From NCBI RefSeq assembly GCF_900637195.1, contig NZ_LR134356.1:124001-188000 (forward strand): a stretch of 64,000 nt of DNA. Reading direction: 5' to 3'. Below, in pieces: positions 46,612 through 53,484 of this stretch; positions within the stretch are counted from its first letter, which is position 1, and each line of letters opens with the position of its first letter. The notes under the pieces are model-generated. The model was not told the DNA's origin, made no database searches, and saw nothing but the letters and a program-made list of their open reading frames with translations. The translations under genes were made by a program, and so were the position numbers. This stretch comes from Mycolicibacterium aurum (GTDB taxonomy: Bacteria; Actinomycetota; Actinomycetes; Mycobacteriales; Mycobacteriaceae).

Positions 46612-47325
46612 TCAGTGGCCCGCGCTCTGGCCGCCGTCGACGTGCAGGATCTCGCCGGTGACAAACGGAGCGTTCTCCAGGTAGAGCACGGCGTCGACGA
46701 CGTCGGAGACCTCGCCGACATGGCCGACCGGATGCAGTGTCGCCAGCGCATCGTAGTCGGACGGCTGGTGCATGGGTGTGCGGATGATTCCGAGTGCCAC
46801 TGCGTTGGAACGGATTCCCTGTGTCGCGTACTCGACCGCCAGAGCACGGGTGGCGGCGTTCAGGCCGCCCTTGGTCAGCGACGCCAGCGCTGACGGCACG
46901 GCGGAGTTGGCGTGTTCGACCAGCGTCGTCGAGATCGTGACCAGATGGCCGCCGCCACCCTGATCCAGCATCCGGGCTACCGCCGCGCGCGAGATCTCGA
47001 AGAAGCCGCGGAGATTCACACCGGTGATGGCGTCGTACTCCTCGTCTGTGTAGTCGGTGAACGGCCTGGCGATGAACAGGCCGGCATTGTTGACCACGGT
47101 GTCGATGCGGCCGAAGCGCTGCACCGCCGCGTCCACGATGCGGCCGCCGACACCAGGTTGCGCCACGTCGCCGGGCACGGCGAGCACCATCGGGTCGTCC
47201 CCGCCGTCGATGGTGCGCGAGTTGGCCACGACGGCGTAGCCGAGCTTGCGGTAGCCGGCCTCCAGGCCTGCTCCTATTCCTTGCGATGCGCCGGTGATGA
47301 GTGCTACGCGGGGGTCAGTTGTCAT
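46612..47325 (-). CDS. SDR family oxidoreductase with atypical active site
   Basis: 237 residues from the ATG at 47325 (GAAGGGA upstream). Classical SDR features: ITGASQGIGAG cofactor motif, NNAG, the C-terminal VDGG. The catalytic YxxxK is not intact: after STTLVEHANSAVPS the sequence is ALASLTKGG, so the Lys is there but Ala holds the Tyr position. The enzyme may use another residue or be a binding protein. It leads an operon with the SnoaL-like gene and is divergent from a LysR gene. Confidence 0.85.
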   Translation of the reverse strand: MTTDPRVALITGASQGIGAGLEAGYRKLGYAVVANSRTIDGGDDPMVLAVPGDVAQPGVGGRIVDAAVQRFGRIDTVVNNAGLFIARPFTDYTDEEYDAITGVNLRGFFEISRAAVARMLDQGGGGHLVTISTTLVEHANSAVPSALASLTKGGLNAATRALAVEYATQGIRSNAVALGIIRTPMHQPSDYDALATLHPVGHVGEVSDVVDAVLYLENAPFVTGEILHVDGGQSAGH

Positions 47326-47449
47326 GGTGCGTTCCCTTCGTGTGCTGGTACTCATCGGAACGTGCCGCCGGACGCGTGCAATCCGTCGGTGCAGGACCGA
47401 TTCGCTCGCTCCTGGTAGGCGCAGGCTCTCACTGCATTAGGCTCACCGT

Positions 47450-48373
47450 GTGGAGTTGCGACAGCTGCGCTACTTCGTCACCGTGGCCGACGAGTTGAAC
47501 TTCGGCCGCGCAGCCGAGCGGCTGCGCATTGCGGGACCCTCGCTCTCGCAACAGATCAAGGCGCTTGAGCGCGACCTCAAGGTGCGGCTGTTCGACCGCG
47601 ACCGGCGCTCGGTGGCTCTGACTGCCGCCGGCTCGGCGCTGCTCCCGCAGGCGCGTGCCCTCATCGGACAGGCTGACGAGTTTCGACGCCAGGCCCTCGG
47701 GCTTTCGTCGTCCGTGCCGGTGCGCGTCGGGTATGTGCAGTGGTGCCCGACGGACTGGGCCGAGCGTGCCGCGGGCGTGGCGCAGGTGCGGGTGGACACG
47801 TGGGTCATGCCCTCGCACGCGCAGGCGGCCCGGGTGGCCGACGGCGGACTTGATCTGGCGATCTGTTGGGTCGGCGAGGCCGATCTTCGTGCCCTGTCGT
47901 TGGAAGCGACGTTGATCGGTGTCGACCGGCTCTATGCGGTGAGTGCCGGACCGGAATCATCGCCTGTCCACGCGCGCGACCTGACGGTGTTGGTGGACGC
48001 GGACGAATCGAGTTGGTCGTCATGGAATCGGTTCGCCGAGCAGTTCGCCGACGCATCAGGGGCTCACGTGGTTCGCGTCGAGGACGGCGGAGTGACCGGT
48101 TCGACCTTCCTGGACCACGTGCGTCGCCTGCGACGCCCGGTGTTGAACAATCCCAAGGGCCAGAACGACGTGACGCCGCCGGATATGACCCGGCGGGCAG
48201 TGCAGGCACCGACCCCGATGTGGACGTGGTCGCTGGTGTGGCGACAGGAAGATCCGAACCCGTTGGTGCACAACGTTGTCGACGCGCTCACAGTCGGCGT
48301 CGATCGGTCGGTCCTCACCGGACCGGGGCTGTGGCTGCCGCCCGACGATCCGCATCGCGGCGCGGCGGACTGA
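47450..48373 (+). CDS. LysR family transcriptional regulator
   Basis: 307 residues. N-terminal HTH: LRQLRYFVTVADELNFGRAAERLRIAGPSLSQQIKALERDLKVRLF, then a periplasmic-binding-like effector domain. TAGGCT at 47438-47443 is six bases before the GTG at 47450 (leaderless). It is divergent from the SDR-SnoaL operon, its likely target. Its last 59 bp overlap the convergent MFS gene. Confidence 0.9.
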   Translation: MELRQLRYFVTVADELNFGRAAERLRIAGPSLSQQIKALERDLKVRLFDRDRRSVALTAAGSALLPQARALIGQADEFRRQALGLSSSVPVRVGYVQWCPTDWAERAAGVAQVRVDTWVMPSHAQAARVADGGLDLAICWVGEADLRALSLEATLIGVDRLYAVSAGPESSPVHARDLTVLVDADESSWSSWNRFAEQFADASGAHVVRVEDGGVTGSTFLDHVRRLRRPVLNNPKGQNDVTPPDMTRRAVQAPTPMWTWSLVWRQEDPNPLVHNVVDALTVGVDRSVLTGPGLWLPPDDPHRGAAD

Positions 48374-49496
48374 GTTCCCGGCATCCGAGACGCAGCCACA
48401 CGGCAGCCACCGCCGAGACGGCGACCACGCCGGCGGAGACCAGCAGTGCGTAGTGAAACCCGTGCCGCACCAGGGGCGTCACCAAGATGGGACCGACGAT
48501 CTGACCGACCGAGTATCCGGCGGTCAGCACCGCGACGGCACCCGGAAATGCCAGCGCCCTGCCTGCCGCCAACGCCATGGTGCTGACCCCGATAAAAGTC
48601 CCGCCGAAGAAGGCCGCGCCGATGAGCGCAGGCGCGGTGCCGGTGACGAGTGCAGGCAGCGCGATGCCTCCGGCCTGCACCAGCAGGGCCACCGCGAGCA
48701 GCGCCGGGCGTGACCATCGCGCGCTCGCCATCGCCCACAGCGCCGCAGACGGTGCGGCAGTCAGGCCGACCAGCAACCAGGCACCGTTTCCCAGCCAGCC
48801 CGGTGACGTCTGGCCGATGGCCGCGACGAGGAATGTGCCCGCGATGATGTATCCGACACCTTCGAGGGTGTAGCAGGCCAACAGCACCACGAACCAGCGT
48901 CGCGGACCCGCTGGTGCGCCGGCCGTGGCCACGGGCGTGGGCCCCGTGCCCCGCATCCGCCAGGCGACTGCCACCACCGCGGCGGCCAGCGCCGCCGATG
49001 CCCACCAGGCCGCACGCCAGCCGGCGGTGGGCAGGGCCAGCACCATGGCACCGGACAGAGCTATGCCGAGGCCGACACCGCCGAAGCCCCAGCCCGGTAG
49101 CTGGGCTGAGCGGCCCCGGGAATGGTCGAGCATCCAGTCGACGGCGATCACGAACAGCACGGCGCTCGCGAAGCCGGCCGCCGTGCGGATCGCCAGCCAC
49201 CCGATCACGTCGTGCGTCAAGGCCATCAACCCCAGGCCGGCGACCACGGCGATCAGCGCCAGCCGCCACGTGGTGGCCGTCCGGATCAGACGCGGCGCTG
49301 CGACTCCTGCCAGCGCGCCCGCGAGGTAACCGACGTAGTTCGCGGTGGCCAGACCGCCTGCAGCTGCCGGGGTCAATCCGGCCTGAGATGTCATCATCGG
49401 CAGGATGGGCGTGTAGACGAACCTGCCGATACCCATCGCCGCGGCCAAAGCTGCTGCGCCGCGGGCGATGTGGACGTGCGAATGGTGCCAGGTCAT
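48315..49496 (-). CDS. YbfB/YjiJ family MFS transporter
   Basis: 393 residues, twelve transmembrane segments. The opening ALAAAMGIGRFVYTPILPMMTSQAGLTPAAAGGLATANYVGYLAGAL is characteristic of YbfB/YjiJ-type MFS exporters; GWGFGGVGLGIALSG lies in the sixth segment region. Substrate unknown; the LysR regulator is convergent and overlaps it by 59 bp, so antisense interference is possible. Confidence 0.85.
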   Translation of the reverse strand: MTWHHSHVHIARGAAALAAAMGIGRFVYTPILPMMTSQAGLTPAAAGGLATANYVGYLAGALAGVAAPRLIRTATTWRLALIAVVAGLGLMALTHDVIGWLAIRTAAGFASAVLFVIAVDWMLDHSRGRSAQLPGWGFGGVGLGIALSGAMVLALPTAGWRAAWWASAALAAAVVAVAWRMRGTGPTPVATAGAPAGPRRWFVVLLACYTLEGVGYIIAGTFLVAAIGQTSPGWLGNGAWLLVGLTAAPSAALWAMASARWSRPALLAVALLVQAGGIALPALVTGTAPALIGAAFFGGTFIGVSTMALAAGRALAFPGAVAVLTAGYSVGQIVGPILVTPLVRHGFHYALLVSAGVVAVSAVAAVWLRLGCRELSPPRRDADRRAAATAPVR

Positions 49497-49692
49497 GCCC
49501 GCTATGGTGGCTGCGGGCGGCGGGGCGGCGCCACGACCCGTTTTCTCCCAGCTGTGAGGCGCTGCCTCGGAGCTAGGCCGCCCGACGGCCGCGTCGCGGC
49601 GATGGAATCAATCCGCCGGACCGACTGTTTCACGCAGTGTTGCGGGAGTTCTGCCCGCCGACGAGGTTCGGAAGAGGAAAGAGGCGGGATCG

Positions 49693-49929
49693 ATGACGAA
49701 GACCACAGCGGTAGGAGTGATCGCGGGAGCGTTGTCTGCGGCGGTGATCGGCTTTGCCGGACCGGCGCATGCAGATGACCAGGGGATCGGATTCGGCGGC
49801 CACAGCGGACACGGTGGATACAGCGGTCACTACGGGTACGGCTACGGCAGCGACAGCAACAACCCGTGGCTCAACCAGCTCTATCCGACAGTGAAGGTGC
49901 CGAAGGTCGACACGTCGGTGCACAACTGA
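49693..49929 (+). CDS. small secreted Gly/His/Tyr-rich protein
   Basis: 78 residues with a clear signal peptide (MTKTTAVGVIAGALSAAVIGFAGPAHA, cleavage before DDQG). The mature ~50 residues contain GHSGHGGYSGHYGYGYG, a His/Tyr/Gly cluster, and a C-terminal WLNQLYPTVKVPKVDTSVHN. A GAGGAAAGAGG site precedes ATG. No known family; the His cluster could bind metal, or the Gly/Tyr pattern could self-associate. Confidence 0.75.
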   Translation: MTKTTAVGVIAGALSAAVIGFAGPAHADDQGIGFGGHSGHGGYSGHYGYGYGSDSNNPWLNQLYPTVKVPKVDTSVHN

Positions 49930-50009
49930 TCGACAGCGGTGGCATCATCGACGACGTTGCCGTTGCGGTGTTGTCGAGTCACTCGTGCATGCTCGGTTCA
50001 CACCCGGTG

Positions 50010-50879
50010 TCATGACCGGTCCGACCCCATCACCCAGCGGATGCCGCTGACCAGGACGCGGCCCGTCGATCGCACCACGGTGGCTTCGACAGGTGGAAGA
50101 TAGGGCAACCGCAGTGGTAGCCGGGCCCACCACGGCAGCATCGCCACCGCGGTGGCGGCCAGCGCCGAGTACGGCGCCCTGGCCAGCAACGGCAGCGGGG
50201 GAGTCAACAGCAGAAATCGCGCGGCGTCACGGGCGGCGGCAGTGCCCTGCAGCTCAGGCCGGTAGTCGGCGATCCGTTCCGCCAATTGTGCTGTTGTCCT
50301 TGGTGGTTCGAGTACACCGAGTGCACTGGCGACGCGGGCGGTATCAGCCACGTAGTCGTCACATTCGCGCTGATCCAGCGGTGTGGCGCCGTAGAGCTGG
50401 TGAGCGCGCAGGAAGCTGTCCACCTCGGCGATGTGTACCCACTCCAACAGGTGCGGGTCGCTCGCCTGGTAGTCGCGCCCGTCGGGTGCGGTGCCGCGAA
50501 TGTATCGATGGATACCCCGCACCCGGTCCACGGCGCTCTGGGCGTCGTCGGCGGGCCCGAACGTGGTGACCGCGAGAAACGTACTGGTGCGGGCCAGCCG
50601 TCCCCACGGATCGCCGCGGTAGTCGGAGTGCTCGGCCACGCCGGCCATCGCCAACGGATGCAGCGATTGCAGCAGCAGCGCACGGAGCCCACCGACGAAC
50701 ATCGAGGCGTCGGCGTGGACGCGCCGGATCGGACGGTCCTCGCCGAACCAACGGGGGCCGGGCGTCTCATGGATCCGCGCTCGATTGGCGGAACCGTCAG
50801 GTCCGGCCACCATGCCGAACAACGCGCTGCCCATCTTGGTTCGTGCCTCGCCGAGGTCATACAACGCCATGTCCTCCAT
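50010..50879 (-). CDS. oxygenase MpaB family (DUF2236) protein
   Basis: 289 residues. Family features are the HADASMFVGGLRALLLQSLHPLAMAGVAEHSDYRGDPWGRL stretch and HLLEWVHIAEVDSFLRAH, giving the His residues expected to hold a heme. Members related to mycophenolate MpaB and latex-clearing protein oxidise hydrophobic chains, and mycobacteria carry many copies. It follows the PGRS-like gene on the same strand across a strong hairpin, so it is probably separately transcribed. Substrate unknown. Confidence 0.85.
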   Translation of the reverse strand: MEDMALYDLGEARTKMGSALFGMVAGPDGSANRARIHETPGPRWFGEDRPIRRVHADASMFVGGLRALLLQSLHPLAMAGVAEHSDYRGDPWGRLARTSTFLAVTTFGPADDAQSAVDRVRGIHRYIRGTAPDGRDYQASDPHLLEWVHIAEVDSFLRAHQLYGATPLDQRECDDYVADTARVASALGVLEPPRTTAQLAERIADYRPELQGTAAARDAARFLLLTPPLPLLARAPYSALAATAVAMLPWWARLPLRLPYLPPVEATVVRSTGRVLVSGIRWVMGSDRS

Positions 50880-50915
50880 TGTGACTGCGCTGTCTAAGAC
50901 GACGCGTCAACGAGA

Positions 50916-50953
50916 CCGGCGCACACCCTGCCCGTAGGCAGGATGTGCGCCGG
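50916..50953 (-). terminator. strong hairpin terminator of the PGRS-like gene
   Basis: A 17-bp stem with one mismatch and the 4-base loop CGTA. On the minus strand it lies 16 bp beyond the stop of the PGRS-like gene and 36 bp before the MpaB start, and is followed by TCTCGTT. It is the strongest hairpin noticed in the window. Confidence 0.7.
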
Positions 50954-50969
50954 CATCGTCCGGAGCCGC

Positions 50970-52544
50970 TCAGTCCGACGCGGCCGCACCTCCGGCGCCG
51001 CCGGTGCCACCCGCACCGCCGCCGCCGCCCTGGGTACCGTCATTGCCGCTACCGGCGCTGCCCGCAGTGCCGGGGTCGCCCCCGTCGCCGCTGCCGCCGA
51101 AGCCGCCCGAGCCGCCACCGCCGCCGAAGCCGCCCGAGCCGCCCGTGCCCCCTTCCAGGGAGTCACCGCCCGTGCCGCCGTCACCGCCGTCACCGCCGTC
51201 GCCGCCCTCATCGAGGCTGCCACTACCGCCCAGGCCGCCGGGTCCGCCCGTGCCGCCGTCACCGCCGGTGCCGTTCTCGCCACCGCCGCCGCCGATACCG
51301 CCGTCACCGCCCGATCCGCCTGCGCCGCCCTCGGGACCGACGCCACCTGCGCCGCCCTCGCCGCCCTGGCCACCGTTGCCGCCGTCGGCGTTGTCGTCGA
51401 GATCCTGGCCGCCGAAGCCACCGAGGCCGCCCTTGCCGCCCGCGCCGCCGGTGGTGGAGCCCTCGCCGCCGTCCCCACCGGAGCCGCCGAGGCCGCCGTC
51501 GAAGCCGGCCGAGCCCGAGCCGCCTGCGCCGCCGGTGCCGCCCACGCCGCCGATCTCGCCCGAGCCGCCGGTGCCTCCGGAGCCGCCCTCGCCGCCGCCG
51601 AAGCCTTCGTCGCCGAGGCCACCCAGGCCGCCGTCACCGCCGGTGCCGCCGATGACGCCGTCGCCGCCCTTGCCGCCATCTGCCCCGTTTCCGCCGACGC
51701 TGCCGTCACCGGTGATGCCGTCGCCGCCGTTGCCGCCTGCTCCGCCGTTACCGTCTGTCCCGCCCGGGGCAAAGAGCCCGCCGCTTCCCGCGGTGCCGCC
51801 GTCGCCGCCGTCGCCGCCTTCTCCGGGCGCGAGATTGGACAGCGGGTCGCTGTAACCGTCGCCGCCCTTGCCGCCCTGGCCACCCGACCCGCCGGAGCCG
51901 AAGAAGAATCCGCCGCTTCCGCCGGCGCCGCCCTTGCCGCCGGCTTGTCCGGCCTGGCCGGGCTCCGTGCCGTCCGCGCCGGTTCCACCCACCCCGCCAT
52001 TGCCGCCGTTACCGAAGAACAGGCCGCCCGCTCCGCCGCGGCCGCCGTTGCCGCCGGCCACGCCTGCGCCGCCGTCGCCGCCGTTGCCGAAATACAGCGC
52101 GCCCGCTCCGCCGTTGCCGCCGGCGAAGCCCTTGCCGCCGTTGCCGAACAGCAACCCCGCATTGCCGCCATTGCAGGCGCTGCCTTCGCATCCGGCCTGC
52201 GCGTCGATGCCGTTGCCGATCAGCCAGCCCCCGGGGCCGATGGGCCGGAACAGGTTGAAGCCGTTGGCACTTGCGGTCAGGAGAGCGTTCGTGGAGAACG
52301 CGGCGTTGGGGTTGGCCGCCGAGTTGCCGCTGTCGAACTCTTGGTGCATCCACCACCAGTCGGGCAGCTCGGACTCCGTCGAGGCCAACTGCACTGCGGG
52401 TGAGGACGTGGCGGTGTCCATGTCGGCGTGCACAGCCGCCGTCAGAAGGCCGACGCCCACGAGCGCAGCGCTACCGATTCCGGCGGCCAGATACTGACCG
52501 GCGGATGTCCCCGCGGTGCGTCTGCTGGATGGTGTGTTGGACAT
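50970..52544 (-). CDS. PGRS-like glycine-rich secreted protein without PE domain
   Basis: 524 residues. The N-terminus has a hydrophobic signal (about 17-38, LAAGIGSAALVGVGLLTAAV) and a possible cleavage after AVHA. Residues 40-130 are non-repetitive, with DWWWMHQEFD and a Cys pair in GCEGSACNGG. From about 135 to the end the protein is built of GGX/GGDGG/GGAGG triplets like the PGRS domain of PE_PGRS proteins, but with many Asp residues. There is no PE domain. It probably reaches the envelope through Sec and forms a polyglycine-II-like sheet. AAGGGGG precedes ATG; an AT-rich stretch lies upstream. Confidence 0.85.
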   Translation of the reverse strand: MSNTPSSRRTAGTSAGQYLAAGIGSAALVGVGLLTAAVHADMDTATSSPAVQLASTESELPDWWWMHQEFDSGNSAANPNAAFSTNALLTASANGFNLFRPIGPGGWLIGNGIDAQAGCEGSACNGGNAGLLFGNGGKGFAGGNGGAGALYFGNGGDGGAGVAGGNGGRGGAGGLFFGNGGNGGVGGTGADGTEPGQAGQAGGKGGAGGSGGFFFGSGGSGGQGGKGGDGYSDPLSNLAPGEGGDGGDGGTAGSGGLFAPGGTDGNGGAGGNGGDGITGDGSVGGNGADGGKGGDGVIGGTGGDGGLGGLGDEGFGGGEGGSGGTGGSGEIGGVGGTGGAGGSGSAGFDGGLGGSGGDGGEGSTTGGAGGKGGLGGFGGQDLDDNADGGNGGQGGEGGAGGVGPEGGAGGSGGDGGIGGGGGENGTGGDGGTGGPGGLGGSGSLDEGGDGGDGGDGGTGGDSLEGGTGGSGGFGGGGGSGGFGGSGDGGDPGTAGSAGSGNDGTQGGGGGAGGTGGAGGAAASD

Positions 52545-52980
52545 GAACGGCCCCCTTGCCGAGGTGTGACAGGCCCGCCGCGGGCGGGTGGATGTGCGTC
52601 AGCTGTGAGCCGACAGCTGCAATGTAGAGGTTTGCCACAGGCTGGGTCAAGGATTTGTCACAATCTGCCTAAGCAAATGGATATTCATCGACGTGTCCGT
52701 GCCTCCTGCCGCAACAAAGCAGGTAGGACCGCATATTCGACAAATTAGTTAATAATGAATTTGCGCTCAGGCAAATTATCATGCCGTGCCGGACGCCGCG
52801 TCGACTGCCGTGCCGTGATTTGCCGGAACCGATGGGCAAGCCGGGGGATTGCTGCGGCGCCCCTGGCGTCGGGGCTCGGTCGGCATCCATCCCTGTGGCG
52901 TTGCTGTGAGGTCCGGCAGAAGTACTTAGTTCAGGTAATCTTCAGGGGGTGCGTACACCCGAAAATCGAGGAGCTGCGCG
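52545..52980. other. AT-rich divergent regulatory region
   Basis: 436 bp between the PGRS-like gene (minus) and the membrane protein gene (plus), with no gene. Around 52630-52790 the composition drops sharply in GC compared with the rest of the window, with repeated CAAAT words (CAAATGG, CAAATTAG, GCAAATTATC) and an inverted repeat AATTTGC-gctcag-GCAAATT at 52758-52777. This is the sort of tract bound by the nucleoid protein Lsr2 in mycobacteria (inference). Confidence 0.6.
52930..52946 (+). promoter_or_regulatory. 11-bp-period direct repeat (response-regulator-type box)
   Basis: TTCAGG-taatc-TTCAGG, ending 34 bp before the ATG at 52981. The 11-bp period is that of OmpR-family tandem sites. 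The same TTCAG-N6-TTCAG pattern occurs before the response regulator gene at 63240. Confidence 0.55.
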
Positions 52981-53454
52981 ATGACTCTCGGTCCGTGGGG
53001 CGACCTGACGATCTTCGCCGCCGTGATGGAAATCGTTTTTGCCACATGTGTTTTCGTGTACATAGGGCGACTGGAGCGGCGAACGTCCCATTCCCTGGGT
53101 GACACAGTAGGCGCGCACAAAGCCGTGCTGGCCAAGCTGCGCAAGCGAGAACCGCTGTCCCGGGACGAGGCGGACTACGCCGCCGAACTGATCGCTGACG
53201 CCCGGTCTCCGCTCGCCTACGCGATACCCGCTGCGCTGTTCACCATCGGATTCTTCTATGTGGTCGGCTGTCTGTTCGTGCTCCACCTGTCCGGTGGCCA
53301 TCCGTCGTTCCGCACGTTCATCGGTGGCATCCCGATGCTCACCTCGATGAACATGGCCGCACAGTTGCGTCGGGTCGCGGCGCTGAAAGGGAAACTGCAG
53401 CAGGCAGCGGTCGCCGAGCCGGCCGACGACCTGGTCGCGGCCACCAGGGTCTAG
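52981..53454 (+). CDS. conserved mycobacterial membrane protein (Rv0188 position)
   Basis: 157 residues with about three hydrophobic segments (8-28, around 81-102, around 113-125). Between the first two lies a basic cytoplasmic segment, RLERRTSHSLGDTVGAHKAVLAKLRKREPLSRDEADYAAELI. No domain is recognised. In M. tuberculosis the gene Rv0188, also a small membrane protein, lies between Rv0187 and ilvD; the place, size and type fit, so this is probably its orthologue separated from Rv0187 by the accessory block. A GAGGAG site precedes ATG and a TTCAGG tandem repeat suggests control by a two-component system. Confidence 0.75.
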   Translation: MTLGPWGDLTIFAAVMEIVFATCVFVYIGRLERRTSHSLGDTVGAHKAVLAKLRKREPLSRDEADYAAELIADARSPLAYAIPAALFTIGFFYVVGCLFVLHLSGGHPSFRTFIGGIPMLTSMNMAAQLRRVAALKGKLQQAAVAEPADDLVAATRV

Positions 53455-53484
53455 TCCCGGCGAAAGCTGGTGCCGCCCTGCTTC

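Noticed and set aside
50894..52403. Long Ala- or Pro-rich frames in other phases across the PGRS-like gene
   Set aside because: They are translations of the same GGC-type repeats in other frames; only the minus frame at 50970-52544 has a signal peptide, a ribosome site and a unique N-terminal region.
50943..52403. Tandem DNA repeats suggesting a CRISPR or minisatellite
   Set aside because: The repetition is explained by GGX codon runs of a single coding frame; there are no constant repeats with unique spacers.
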